Below, one piece after another: positions 1 through 12,119 of a DNA stretch of 64,000 bases (position 1 is the first letter of the stretch; the number at the start of each line of letters is the position of its first letter). The notes beneath the pieces were generated by a model that worked only from the letters and a program-made list of their open reading frames with translations, was not told the origin of the DNA and searched no databases. The stretch spans positions 2,501 through 66,500 of the forward strand of contig BSBK01008419.1 in assembly GCA_027943335.1 (NCBI GenBank). The letters run 5' to 3'. The stretch comes from Chamaecyparis obtusa (Eukaryota; Streptophyta; Pinopsida; Cupressales; Cupressaceae). Both the position numbers and the translations under genes were made by a program.

Positions 1-1049
1 TGTTCACTAATTATTCTTGGCCAATGAATGGAATGAACCTAATATGGTTTATGTTTTCTGCATTTCATGCTCTACAAGGGCTCTATTTCCCCAAACCTCT
101 ATACCATGATGTTTCTAAAGACATTATCAGTGTATATAACTAAATCATTTTCTCCTTTGGGTACAATGCCCATTTCGGTGAGATTTTTTATATAGGATCA
201 ATACTTGAGATGATATATATCTTTTCTGTGCATATTAGGAAATATTTTCTTATTTGTATTATAGTTTTTCACAAATATATAAAAACAACTACAAAACTCA
301 TATTCGATCCTGAGAAGGGTAACGATTCCAAGATCTTGTAATAGTTTCTTCCTCTTTCTAGGGTCATGTTATCCATTTTTTAATCCACATCTTCTTACAT
401 TTCCTTCAACAGATCATTTTCATTTTTTGAGGTGATTTCATTGACGTTTTGTCTTAATAATTTACCTTTATACTTATACAAAAATGTCTTAAACTCAAAA
501 GTATGGAAAAAAATCATTATTTGAATCAAACACTTTATAGGAAAATTGTATCATATCATCCTTCTCATTAATTGGGGGTGGTTCTACCATAATTAATCTA
601 TCATGATAAGGATCAAGATTTTTTTCTAATGCTTGATCAAAATAAGCATAGCCTCCTTCTCATTCATACACCTCTTAAGTGGCACTTTCCAACTCTGGCG
701 TAGGTTGTGGTGATAGATGCATAAGAGGAGTTATAAATTTAATACCTTTTCATCTTGGTCTTTGAATTCCTCTTCTGAAGATATATGATGTAACTCACTC
801 AATTACTTCATTTGCATGAGAATATATCTCATTAACTCTTGCAATAGGATCCTCATATTTGAGAAATAAACAAAATCTATAAATTTTTTATTTATCCTCC
901 ACTCTTTAACCTTTTTAATCTTTTGGTACACCTCTAACTCCTCCAAGTCTTGTGACTCATCAAGGTTTCATATATTATCATCTTGATCAAGTGGTGAATA
1001 TCTTGGTTTGTCATTCTTTGATATAGAAGAATAAAATCTCATATTCTTC

Positions 1050-1510
1050 TTGGCTAACCAACTAGATTGAAGCCTTCAAATGTTATTTTAGGATCTTCTT
1101 GAAATGAATTTCTTCCTCAATTTCCTTTTCCCCAAAGAGAATATTATCATCTACAAACTATTGATGAGATATATCTTGAACTAAATATTATTGACCTTAA
1201 TTCCTCTTATCTATCCTAGCTACTAAGCCTTCTTGATACCTCTTCCTAGGGCCTCTACCATTTATAATAAAGAGGAATGGATATATTGGTTCCCCTTGTC
1301 ACAATCCTATAGATCTGTCAAAGGATCCTTTGAGCTCAATCTATATACTAGTAAAAAAAATTTAGGCTAGAGGTAAAAAAATTAAATTGATCCATTGTCT
1401 ACAAAAATCAAAATATTTAAAGCATTTGCAGAATAATCTTTAGTCAACATTGTTATATGTGTTGATTATATCAAGTTTGATTAGCATGCTTGGTTGTTTA
1501 TTATATTTTA
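1050..1510 (-). pseudogene. LINE reverse transcriptase core fragment
   Basis: This is the best-preserved part of the LINE. In order on the minus strand it shows MLIKLDI followed by a degraded AYDxVD block (RT motif A, about 1500-1400), a QGEPIYPFLFII block that corresponds to the family GLRQGDPxSPFLFII (motif B, about 1320-1250), and FVDD with flanking LFGE (motif C, about 1100-1080). The catalytic aspartate of motif A is visible as LDI and the motif C aspartates as VDD. Stop codons interrupt the frame beside each block, several at positions where the family has Q or W. Such an RT copies LINE RNA at a nicked target. This copy cannot make an enzyme. Confidence 0.8.
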
Positions 1511-2921
1511 CGGAGTGAATGGATTCATGTGATATTATTACACCATATAACATATATCTTCTAGGCACAAATCCAATTCTCTCTTCTAAAATATGGAAGA
1601 TAGTAGCTTTTCTAATCTATTGGCTAGATTTTTACCATTATTTTATATATGGAATTGTAGAGATAGATAGGTCTAAATTCATCAAATATCAATGTATTAT
1701 CCTTACTCAGTATTAGAGTGATAGAGAACTAGTTTTTATTTATATTTAAAATATTTCTAAGTTTCTTGCAGCCTCTAGAACCTCCACCAAGTTATCACCT
1801 AGAATATATTAATACCACTAAAAAAAAAGTTGGGAATACATTTGGCCTAGGGGGATTTATCTATATGTAGATTCTGTTAAGCCAAATTAGTCTCCTCTAC
1901 TGAGAATTTTTCTATTAACATGTTTTGTTTCTCCAAAACTACTCTAGGTATATTCTTTAATAATTGTAACTGAGCATAATAGTCTAAGCCTTCCAAATTA
2001 TTCTAGATGTGTGTGAAAAATGAGATTGATTCTAGTACAATATCTTTTGTGGCTTGTAGGATGATACAATCACCACTTCCTTTTACTAATTATTTTATTA
2101 ACATTCCTTCTTTATTTTGTGTTGTATTCAAATTGAATTCTCATCAGCTTCAACGTGCCACATTTCTCTGGAATTTTGCTTCCAAAAGATTTAATCATCT
2201 TCTAACGCCTCTTCATATTTATTTATAAGTTATTTTCTATTTAAAAATATTTCCTAATGCATCCCATTTTTGTTTAACTCATCATTTGACTTCTCTATTG
2301 ATTCCTTAATACTAATTTTTGTTGTAAATATATATTTTGAAATGCTCGCTATTCCATTTTAATAATTTTTGTTTTTTATTTGATTTCATCTTGGAAACTC
2401 AAAAAAATAGCTTTGAGAATTAAAATTATTGCTCCTTCCATCACATGCCTATCATATACATAAAAAAATAATACATAAACAACATCTTTTAAAACTTTAA
2501 TGGTTAACTTTGAGGTTTCTATCCCCTGTTATAACTAGTTGACATAGAAATGATTTGGCATAGGATAAGTTAAAATAAAATTTATTAAAATCCAAAGCGG
2601 AAGTTTTATACATCACTTCTAAAAAGAAAAATATCTATTTTCTCATCTATGTGACTAAATACCAACCTTCTATTTTCCCATGTGTATATTTGTCAAGGAA
2701 AAACATAGATTAATACTAGAACTTATTATCAGTCCTAACCAATGTTCCTTTAAGATAAATCTGAAAAGGAAACTCTTCCTATATTATAGAGAATGAAAAT
2801 TCCTCCACAAGCACATCTAATTGAACTAATTTAACTTCCATATTTCACAATCATTTCTTGGCAGATTTCATTGACTATATTTTATCAACTTAGTCTCATG
2901 CAATAGTATTATTTATGATTT

Positions 2922-3014
2922 TTCTAGAGAAATTCTACACTTGGCCAAGTGCTTCTAGAGAGATTATACACTTGACCAAATTATTCTAGAGAGATTCTAC
3001 ACTTGACCAAGTGC
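2922..3014. repeat. 31-bp minisatellite, three copies, inside the LINE endonuclease
   Basis: Three head-to-tail units begin at 2922, 2953 and 2984, each opening TTCTAGAGA and containing ACACTTG(G/A)CCAA. The spacing is exactly 31 bp twice. Because 31 is not a multiple of three and the run falls just after the conserved LINE endonuclease start, it would shift the reading frame. It appears to be a local expansion after the element died. Confidence 0.85.
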
Positions 3015-4784
3015 TATTTGTTAGGGGTGTTTAAACCACTAACATTCCATATTAGGAGTACTATGGATCCTATGGAATGATCTTCCCCTTCCCCATGTTC
3101 AATAAGGTGGTGATCTTGGCTTGATATTTAGCTATTCCATCCATCAATTTGAGTTTTGTTAGAGATTTTCTACCACTTCTTTTTCCTCAGCATTTCCCAC
3201 AATCTGATTTTCCTTTATCAACATAACTTTGACAAATGACAAGGGTCTCTTCTCCATCTATCCTTCTCTTTCTCTTGATTATTTATTTCACAAAATAATA
3301 GTTCTCATTCTTCTTCTTTTGATTCATCTAATTCTATTATTCTTGAAACAATGATTGTTCTTCTTTCATTTTTGTCTCATCCTCACTTGTTGTGGTTGAG
3401 ACAAACCTAGAAAATCACATTGTTCCTATAATTCCATTAAAAATGGGATTTCCTATAGTAGTCCCCAACTTTTCTTTATTTTTATTCTGGTTCTACTTTA
3501 CTTGCTCTAAGATAGGGGCTTCCTTTGAAACATTTAGTGAATAAGATACCAATCCATTTATAGAAAATTTTCTCTTTTCTACATAGTTCTTTAAGGGTCT
3601 TGAAATGCCTAATTATCATCCATCCCTTCTCGTTATTTCAGGACTCAATGAATAAGCTATTTTAGAATTTATAATTATTTGGATATTTTTCTTTTCTAGT
3701 GCAACCAATGGATTTATGACTATTAAATGTAATTTTACCTATTTTTGTAAAGCCTTCATGTCCTCAAGAAATTGTTTTTTCTTAATTGGATCCATTTTGG
3801 GAATTTTGGGGGAGCATGTTATTGGGGATAAAAATTTGGTTCCCACTCAAAGCAATAAAAACAAAATCCCTCAAAAAACAAAGGCTTACCAAGAGAAATT
3901 TATTTTCTTAGAGATTTGTAGGCAAAAATCCATAATAAAGAAGTGTTTGAATAGAGATCTCACACTTACCCTAGGTTGGAATTTCTCTAAGAAAAATTTG
4001 ATAATATTTTTAGTTTGAAAGCACTATCTACTCGATATGGAAAAAATTATAAAGTCTTCATGTGCTCCTCAATTAGATTGAATGTCTTTGAAGGTGTACT
4101 AAAGATTTGTATTTAGATTGATTTCGTTATTTCCAATTTCCTTCATTTGTATATTGATAGTTCTTATGCTTCACTCATTCCTCCTTTTTTCCTTATTTGT
4201 TATATTAGGCATAGATGTTATGTATTTCTAGTGTTCTAGATTCATTCCACTCTCCCTCACCGAGAGGAAGTCTATTTTCCCTAGTGGTAAATGAAGGTAA
4301 ATTAAGATCCATGGTATTTCCCAAGAAATTATTAGATCCATGCTCTATACTAATGATTACTAGTTTTCTTTTACCATGCTCACCCATGCAAACAATGAAA
4401 ATTTCTAACCTTCATTTTACTTCTTTTCAAAAATTTAGAAGCCATTTAAAATTAAAATTTTAACTGTTTTATATTGTTAATATTTTATCAATATTAATAA
4501 AAGAATATTATTTTATTTTATCATATTAGAACTATGTCATAGATGAAGATACATTAAAAAATTTCTTTAAAATATGAAATAATAAATTATCATTCAATAT
4601 CTATTATTAGTATTGGCAATTAAGTATAGTACTATTGCATCAATTAATAATTATTTAGTGACAAAGAATTAATTTAAACAAACTAAAATCTCATTTTTTT
4701 AATTTATCATTAATTATTTTTTGTATATAGGTATATAGATATTTTTTAAGTCTTAAAATAGGGAAAAATATGTAGGAATAAAAA

Positions 4785-5017
4785 TGATAAGATTAATGAA
4801 AATAAACAATAGAAAATAAAGAGATTACAAAAGATAACACGAATTTATAGTGGTTCACCATAAAGGATATGCCCAGTCTCAAGAAAGGTAATATATTATT
4901 CAATAATTCTCAAATATACATGAAATCCAATAACATTCTTTTTATAAGAAAACATAATGTGAAGAGACAAGATTTATTAGAGAGAAACCAACTAACAGTA
5001 GGGTTTCACATTCAATA
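4785..5017 (-). repeat. Candidate short copia-type LTR (solo or truncated)
   Basis: Read on the minus strand the block begins TATTGAATGTGAAACC just after the purine-rich CAAGTGGAGAT, which resembles a polypurine tract followed by an LTR start (family TGTTGAATG). It ends ...AATCTTATCA, giving a near TG...CA unit of about 233 bp. Wording such as a GTGGTTCACC-like stretch is common in small plant copia LTRs. I found no partner copy within the window, and the limits are set by the terminal dinucleotides only. It may be the 3' LTR of an element whose interior held the chaperonin fragment next to it. Confidence 0.45.
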
Positions 5018-5194
5018 ATCTCCACTTGAAACCCAACCATAATGCTATGAACAACAATATCCCTTTCTTATGTGCTCAATTTCAAAACAACATCGAAATT
5101 TAAATATACAAGACTTCAACCTCTCAAAATTTTGTTCAATAAAACTCCAAATCAATCTTCTCCAATCTATTATAGATTTAGTAAAAATTAACAA

Positions 5195-5450
5195 CTATGA
5201 ATTCTGAAACTGAAGAAAAATATTAAAAATGTTATATTCAAACTTTTGTGCACTACAACCTAAATGTTCCACTGCAATCTTTGAAGCCATTTTATAATCC
5301 TTACGAAATCTTATGGGATGAATCCCTTGTTCTAAAAGTCCCTTTGATTGCTCCAATAGAGCACCTTCCTTGTAAACCACACAAATTATTTTATCATTAA
5401 TTTTATAATCTTGATTTCAAGAGAACTCTATAATAAGTCTACCAAAAAGG
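5195..5450 (-). pseudogene. Chaperonin CCT/TCP-1 epsilon subunit fragment (CCT5-like)
   Basis: The minus-strand frame contains GALLEQSKGLLEQGIHPIR, then YKMASKIAVEHLG and SAQKFEYNI. These match the block of CCT epsilon that in plants reads roughly GALLEQAExLLDRGIHPIR and YEMASRIAVEHLE. Upstream, in the same frame, QDYKIND corresponds to the family SQDYEIGDG. The ATP-binding GDGT motif that follows is degraded (NDKII in its place). A TGA stop sits just before QDY, where the family has K. Only about 75 codons are present, against about 535 for the full subunit. CCT5 is part of the cytosolic TRiC ring that folds actin and tubulin. This piece cannot. The fragment ends at FQNS before a stop, possibly at an old exon border. 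The neighbouring LTR-like block suggests capture by, or insertion near, a retroelement. Confidence 0.72.
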
Positions 5451-5554
5451 CTCCCATGTAGTCCATCACAAACACATTCTGTCTCCCTCCACGGGTCAAT
5501 GCACAAAGTTGGGTCCCAATTCCGTGAAAGTCTTGTAGAAATGAGAGATGTCAC

Positions 5555-5745
5555 TCAAAACGGGTGCCCATTTTTAGAAAATAGGTGCCCATTTTAGGTT
5601 TAGGCAACCGGTCCTAAATTCAAAAAATGGGTGCTCATTTTTTTTTCAAAACGGGTGTCCATTTTTTTTTCAAAACAGGCACCCATTTTTTGAATTCAAA
5701 AAATGGGTGCCCATATTTTTTTCAAAATGTGTGCCCATTTCTATT
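5555..5745. repeat. GGGTGYCCATTTT short-repeat patch with a perfect palindrome
   Basis: At least six copies of a GGGTGCCCATTTT-like word, separated by runs of T and CAAAAC, are packed into about 190 bp. One copy is inverted, which creates a perfect 34-bp palindrome at 5678-5711 (arms of 17 bp, GGCACCCATTTTTTGAA and its complement, centre GAATTC). No coding content is credible here. Confidence 0.85.
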
Positions 5746-7753
5746 TTTTTTTTCTTTTAGAATTAAAAATGCATTTTAACACTTTGATTTTTTTTTTAAT
5801 AAATGGGCAAACAAGCACCTGTTTCTTAAGACATGAGTGGGAAGCACACATCTGCCCTGAATTTCATTCCAAAGTCAGTTTGGTTTAGGCTTGGTAGAAC
5901 CAAGCCTATGCATTGACCTCCAAAATTTTGATTAAGGCACTGGAATGCCAAATTTCTGCCTTACTGTAATTTTTTAAGGGCCTTCCTGATTGTATCATTT
6001 TACAAAAAAAAACCATTAGAGTTCTCACTGTCCTAATTTAAAAAATGTAAATTTCATAGTGATGTGATTATTTTTACTATTTTTGCATTATTTGTTAGTT
6101 AAAAGTGGTACCTAAAGGTAAAATAGCGAGGTTCACTAAAACATTAATAACTTTTTTATTTTTAGGTTTTTTGGAAAATAAATTATATGAGACCAAACAA
6201 GATACAATTCGATTGGAGATAATAAAAAAAAAGAATTTTAAAAAAATATGAAATTTCCATCAAATTATGGTGTCTGTACACCAGAGGTTTTGAAAAAGTA
6301 TTTTATAGTTAATTAAAAATTAATTAAAAAAATATATTAAATAAAAAAATAAGGAAAAATATGCTGACCAATATTTGGTGTCTTAGGTATATTTCCCCAA
6401 AATAATTTTCAAAAAGTCATTTATTTAAGTCAAAATATGGTGTTCATACACGGCTATGGTATGGTCCTGAAACAAGCATTTTGAAAACATGTTGTTTAAA
6501 CATTCCTACTAGAAAGCAATTTATACCATGTGGGTATTTAAATAAATTACATATTTGAAAAGTAGACTCCGAGAACTATAATTTCTATTTCTAAATTTTT
6601 TTGAGATTCAATCTCTAAGTGCCTCAAATTTAGACATCAATTGACAAGAAATTTGAAAAAAAGGGAAAACACTTCCACTTTTTGCCCAAAAGTGGGACTC
6701 AACTTCTTGTAGCCACCCCCCCTTAACATTCCATATATTGACACTAACAAAGTCCACACAAACCTCAACATAATCTTTTTCTTTTTCATTTGTGCAATCA
6801 AGATAATTTCTAGTATTGATTCCCCACTTGCTTCTGGTATAAACTTGCACTAGAAAATTTCTATCAATATTCAAGCTGATTTATTTAGTAAATAATTTTT
6901 TGCATTATTTTGTTTTACTTTTTTTGGACTAGCTAGATGTTTCTATGATCCCAAGATCTCTAGATGCCCCTAGACATTTTTGGTCTCCTTCCTTTTTTGA
7001 GAGAGGCTCTATTGAAGGTGGTAATACCAATAATAGATTGTGAGAAGCCTTTTAGAATATGCTATTAGTTGTTTATTTCCTTAGTTGTAAATTAGCTCTA
7101 GTGCAAGAGGTTTTTTTAGGAAGATGGTTTGAGATTCCTTCCTTAACCCCTTTTTTTTTCTTATCAGATGATCTTATGTTGGGTTAGGACTATTGGTTGT
7201 TCCAAATAATGTTCGAAATAACCCTAAAGATTTTCCTTCTCCTATCAATGGGTATCTTGAATTAGTGGCCAATTGTTCAAGAATTGTCTAGAAATGAGGA
7301 ATATCTCCTTTACTTCGATTCTCTACAGAAACCTATCTAGGTACCCCTATTATGTAATAATAAAAATTAGTCTAATGATACACTGCATTGCTGATTTGGA
7401 CCCAAATAAAGCACATCAGAGTGTAAAATAGTTACACCAAATCGACTCAAGTCTAGCATTCTGATAGTTTACAACTAATTAAGAGTGAATATTACGCTCC
7501 AAATAATTACATAAAATAAAGTAAAATATTTTGGGCTATTTTGATTATTACTAAGAATATAGGTGGCCATGCAGAAACTAGTGCCCAGTCTGGGCTATAA
7601 AGTCAAATGCTAAGCTATAAAAGAATCCTGATAAGAAAACAAGGCAAGAAACCAATAGATCTAAAAAATGACAATTCCAAAAATTAACATGTCAACTTCA
7701 TGCCAGCATGAAAATATACCTAGAAATCCTTATCACATACTTCAATCACTATT
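5746..7753. other. Intergenic stretch, nothing recognised
   Basis: About 2 kb of AT-rich sequence with long runs of A and T. Short open frames occur (for example an 88-codon frame on the minus strand at 6608-6874), but none resembles a family I know. No LTR, tRNA or splice pattern is visible. Confidence 0.6.
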
Positions 7754-7758
7754 GTTTG

Positions 7759-10386
7759 TGTTAGCCCATTTTCTTGTCATGAGAAAATCTGTTGAAAATG
7801 GTATTCATCCTTGCAAAAATATTTGAAAATGGCCAATGCCTATGTCAAGTATGAGAAGTAGGGTTTTATCCATGCAAGGGTTGCAAAAGTTTTATTTAAG
7901 TCCATAAAACCCTACCTCAAGTCTATTTCTTCATTACCTTTTCATGTCACTTAAGTTCTTCTTTTTGGCACATGTCTTAAGTTATCATTGGGCGGGGCCA
8001 AGTCTTTCAAGTTATAAGAACCAAATGATGCCTCTTAACTTCTCCTAAGTCCCAATATTTTAAGTGTTATGTCTTTTGGGCTCAGTCGGTATGCAGTGCT
8101 AAATCTGATAGATGTAAGAAGAGAGAAATCCGACAGCAGTGTTAAGTCTTTCAAGCCTAGTTGGTAAGCAATACCAAACCCAACAACCCTTGGATGCTTT
8201 AGAAAAAAAGGGATCAAGGGTTGGCTTTTAATTTCAAGAACTGGCAGAGGTTAAGTAAAGTATCTAGTGACTCAATGATAAAGGTTTTCTCTAGGTCTCA
8301 GGTTCTGATGGTTAATTTATCTAGCATTTGGCAACCTGGTGAATATAGCTATCTTTGAATCTCCAAATGTTGGTGGTTAGTGGCTAAGAATTTTGAGATT
8401 CAGTGACAAGGTTATGAAAGGCATCTGGTAACTTGGCGATGTAGGTTATCTCTCAATCTTCTGATTTTTTATGGTTTGTTCTTAACATCCAGCGATCTGG
8501 TGAGCGGTTAAGAAGTGTGTTATCTCAAGGTCTCGTAATGTCATGGTCAAGTCATGAAGCATTTTGAGATTAAGTGATGACCGTTGGTGGTGGTGAAGAT
8601 CAAGGGTTGTCGCTGCATCTCAAGAACTAAGCCTATGTTAAGACAAGTATCTGGAGATTACGATATTTACCTTAGTCTCTCATTCTCATGATCAAACCTC
8701 AGTTAAGATAAACCTTTAGAGATTATGAGATTTTCCTTTGTCATGTGATCTCTAGATGATGTAGGGTTAAAGGAATTACCACAATAAATGGTAAAGGCAT
8801 TGCATGTCTAATCTAATTGGATGGTGGTTGTGTTTCCGCAAAGGAGATGTGCTCGATGGTTAGTGATCATGAGATCACACTCTATCACCATGTTTCCAAC
8901 TTGATAAGTCAAATGAAAAGGTGGGTCCTCAATGCCATGTATTACTGATGTGTTTTCTTCTAATTGGTCACCGAAAGAAATGATGTGACAAATAAGGTTT
9001 TAAGTCAAACAAATGTTTTTTTTTATTTATGTGAACCACATGATGTGTTGAGAAAACCAAGGAATGATGGCTATGTTTCAAATTTGTCAATTAACTGTTG
9101 TGGCCATATTTTTGAATCATTTAAGGGTTTTTCCATTGGGATTGAAGTTGGTGAGCTAGAAATAGTGAATCGAATCAGATTTGTTTTGTTCCAAGGATGG
9201 TTACAGGTGAAAATTGATGAATAAGGTGTTAGGTAGCCATCATGATGTGATTTATTTCTTGAAGTGCCATTCCAATTTAATGCAGAGGACTGATATTTTG
9301 AGAAGGGTGTCTAGGTTATGGTGGTTTTCAGTAAATGCCATGTCTTGGTACACACAAGATTACTAAATGGTTCTGGTAGTAAGTTGTTATCTACAAAAAG
9401 AAGTCTTTTAAATCTGAAACTACAGTTGTCTTGTGATGATGAAACCCAAATATTGTAAATCAGATTTGATCTAATCCTTCCCAGGTTTTTAGGATTTCAT
9501 GTCTGCTTTTATTTCTATTGTATCTAGTTGTTGTAGTTGTTGGAAACCCTATTTTTTCCCTAAATGATCTGAGGCTTGTTGCATCCCGATCCTTCTAGGA
9601 TTATAAGATAGCTAGTGGTTACTATATATAGCTAGTTGATGTATTTGTAAAAGGATGGTGAAATTAGCAACTAAATAGAGATAATTTTGATCTACAACTT
9701 TTTTCTAGCATTCTGCCATTGTCAATGTACTCATACTAAATTTTTTTAATGAAAATACAATAGAATTCCATCTTTGATTTGTGAATGTCTTCTTGCTATG
9801 ATCTTGAATTCTTATATGTTAATATTGCAAAGCAATTTAATGTATGGTTTACAAAGTAGATTGTTATGTTATTTTTTAGTTCCTTTCAAGGAAGGGGTAA
9901 TTCTTAGGGATAATTTCAGATATTTCATGTTTCTTGTGAGAAGTTGATGTCTAAATGTGAGAGTGAGAGGAATAATCTGAAAAGCACTTATTTTGGGTTT
10001 TGGGTATGTTTGAGTTAAATTTTTTGTTGATTTATGTTGTATTTGACTATGTGCCCTAGAATAAGATACTGATCTATTCTTAGGAAGCAGTTCTTCATCA
10101 TCAATCAACTTATTAATGATAAAATCCTTCAGCTAATATTTTGAAGATACTAATGCATAATATTTGTATTGAATAAATGCAAATAGGTTTTACTGATTCC
10201 TTTTAAGAAGTGAATCCCTAGGTATACCTGTCTGAGCATTAAGACTCAAAGTGTAAAAGGACTAATACCTTAGTCCTTGTTAATTGGTCATTTTTTTTGT
10301 CAGATTTGGAGTGGGTTTAAAGATTCAAAGACTTTAGTTTTTCAATCAAATTGTAAATCTACAAGTTTAAGAAAAGGGAACCAATA
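7759..10386 (+). repeat. 2.6-kb repeat, left copy (proposed 5' LTR)
   Basis: Starts TGTTAGCCCATTTTC and aligns nearly end to end with 49827-52418. Shared landmarks include the TGAGAAGTAGGGTTTTATCC block, CTTTTAAGAAGTGAATCC near the end, and the terminal AAGAAAAGGGAACCAA. Short open frames within it (for example 8035-8217 minus and 8964-9224 plus) are not conserved as proteins between the two copies and are treated as chance. Confidence 0.75.
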
Positions 10387-10388
10387 AA

Positions 10389-10407
10389 ATGGCAACTCTA
10401 CTCGAGA
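10389..10407 (+). other. Possible primer-binding site
   Basis: TGGCAACTCTACTCGAGAA follows the left 2.6-kb repeat by about 3 bp. It resembles the TGGCGACTC...-type sites I recall after the 5' LTR of some plant gypsy elements. The primer tRNA cannot be named from the window. Confidence 0.4.
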
Positions 10408-10793
10408 AGTATGTTAAATGAAGCTTAAATAATGTAGGTACAAGTTGAGATAGACTCCTGGCCTTCTTATTTATCATATCTAGTGGTTACCATTGATAGT
10501 ATAGAGTCAGGTGTAAAGATTATATATCTTCTTACTAAGTTATGAGTGGCGAATCTGAAATTCTTTGTTTGATCAGTGCATGCTTTAAAAAAATTGATGT
10601 ATTTGCAGTCCTGATAAACAATTTTTATACCCTGCTAAAGTTTTGTTGTGTTGATGGAAAAGGATACAAAAAGAGTTTTCAGTAGATAGAATATTTGACC
10701 TCTTCAAGGAGGTGGTGACTCTACCAAAATTTTAGTGAAGCAAGATTCAGATCTATCAGGCTTTCTAGTCACAAGTACAAAAACAACAATATA

Positions 10794-10944
10794 TGACCAA
10801 ATAAACTACCAAAAATTGTAGATAAATGACCAAATTTGGTCATGTGACCAATGGTAGTTTATTGCTTGTCATTTATCTCGTGACCAAATTTATGACCAAA
10901 CTATTTTAGTCATTGATTTGGTCATTTGGTAGTTTATTTGGTCA
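10794..10944. repeat. Fold-back (inverted repeat) unit, MITE-like
   Basis: TGACCAAATAAACTACCAAA at 10794-10813 is the exact reverse complement of 10925-10944, so the 151-bp interval can fold into a hairpin with 20-bp perfect ends. Inside it, 10826-10843 is a further perfect 18-bp palindrome (ATGACCAAA/TTTGGTCAT). No clear target duplication was found, because the right end runs straight into the GTCATTTA array. Confidence 0.7.
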
Positions 10945-11131
10945 TTTATTTGGTCATTTGGTAGTTTATTTAGTCATTTGGTAGTTTATATGGTCATTTA
11001 TTTGGTTGTTTATTTGGTCATTTATTCAGTCATTTATTTGGTCATTTATTTAGTCATTTATTTGGTCATATATTTAGTCATTAATTTAGTCATATATTTA
11101 GTCATTAATTTAATCATATATTTAGTCATAT
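10905..11131. repeat. TTTGGTCATTTA tandem array
   Basis: A run of roughly 12-bp units, TTTGGTCATTTA drifting to TTTAGTCATATA and TTTAGTCATTAA, with some GTAGTTTA variants at the left. The open frame reading YLVIYLVI across it is a by-product of the repeat. The array touches the fold-back unit on the left and the tRNA-like gene on the right. Confidence 0.9.
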
Positions 11132-11203
11132 TAGGGCATGATAGAATCGAACCACCATCATCCTACTTGTAAAGTAGGTGCTCTTCCATTGAGCTAGTAC
11201 CCT
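11132..11203 (-). tRNA. tRNA-like gene, anticodon UAC (Val-type)
   Basis: On the minus strand the sequence folds as a cloverleaf. The acceptor arm AGGGTAC/ATGCCCT has one C-A mismatch next to the body and a T-G pair. The D arm is GCTC...GAGC. The anticodon stem CCTAC/GTAGG carries the loop TTTACAA, hence anticodon UAC. The T arm GGTGG/CTATC closes the loop TTCGATT. Pol III internal boxes are present: TAGCTCAATGG (A box) and GGTTCGATTC (B box). CCA is not encoded. The T-stem relies on two G-U pairs, so it may be a decayed gene or the head of a SINE whose tail is the adjoining tandem array. No intron is seen. Confidence 0.6.
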
Positions 11204-11970
11204 TTAAAGAATAATCATACCATGTATACTAGTACTTTCCACTAAACATGACTTCAAGTTTTTCCATCTATAGTTCAAGGATAGCAAAGCTTAAGGGGAG
11301 GATGACTATTGATACTTTAAAATCAATGGTGAAGTTATTCAATGTACAATATAAGAATGAAGTGAATGATGCCATTGGAAAATACATTAAATGTGGCTTG
11401 GTCCCCTTATTATAATGACAAGCATATATCTTTAGGGGAAACTAGCCACATTAAATAGAGATAAAGTATGTACCAATGATCATACCTTCTACATTTTAAC
11501 TCCTAATTAACCCATCAAAAGATTTATTGCTTTAGAAATCCACACTCCTGATAACCTATGAATCTATTTCACTTCTATCCAATACATCAATCATAAAATT
11601 AGTATTATTAAGGAAATTTGATACACACTAAATTCAATTTATAAAAATTGATAGCCATTTTCCAAGATCTCCTATTTGTGGTATATACTAATCCTTAGCA
11701 TACATTAATAACTAATAACTTAGCATCTTTCTTATTATAGCTGGAAAATACAAAATATTAAATATTGACCTTAAAACTACTTAAGGATGCCAAAAGTCAT
11801 TAATGCATTGAAATCACTAATCATTGTTTGAACACTTTAGTTTGCCAATTATGACCAAATACCTAGGTCACAAGAAAAAAATAAAAGTAACTAAATCAAC
11901 TAGTTCAACATTACTTTTTTAAAATACAATGTTAACTAGTTTCTTTGAAAATAAAACAAATTTATAAAAA

Positions 11971-12053
11971 ACATTTTAAAAAATTCTAACAAAGACACAT
12001 TTTTTAAAATTCTAACAAAGAAAGTATGTTTTAAAAAATTCTAACAAAGACAA
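11971..12053. repeat. Three copies of a 26-30-bp repeat (ATTCTAACAAAGA)
   Basis: ATTTTAAAAAATTCTAACAAAGAC recurs three times with small length changes, directly downstream (minus-strand sense) of the last surviving phosphoglucomutase exon. Confidence 0.8.
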
Positions 12054-12119
12054 ATTATTCCTGTTAGATACAATCTTTGATAGATTACCTGATATTGTTC
12101 TGCAACCCAGAAAACTCAC

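Larger units (their letters stand above)
1..4450 (-). mobile_element. Degenerate LINE (non-LTR retrotransposon), cut by the window edge
   Basis: Read on the minus strand, this stretch has the order of a plant L1-type LINE: an ORF1-like part (about 3150-4400), an endonuclease start (about 3080-3010), and a reverse transcriptase running off position 1. Recognisable blocks occur in different frames. The endonuclease opens with LIWNVSGLNTPNK. A pre-RT block resembles the usual FWKQKSREMW. The RT has MLIKLDI followed by a degenerate AYDRVDW-like block near 1400-1500, a GLRQG-like block reading QGEPIYPFLFII near 1250-1320, and the catalytic FVDD near 1090. Frames shift and stops occur between blocks, so the copy is dead. 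Its 3' end and poly-A tail lie outside the window, so no target duplication can be checked. Family assignment is firm; exact ORF1 limits are not. Confidence 0.8.

Noticed and set aside
10978..11172. 64-codon frame reading YLVIYLVI, like a membrane peptide
   Set aside because: Produced by the 12-bp tandem array and running into the tRNA-like gene.
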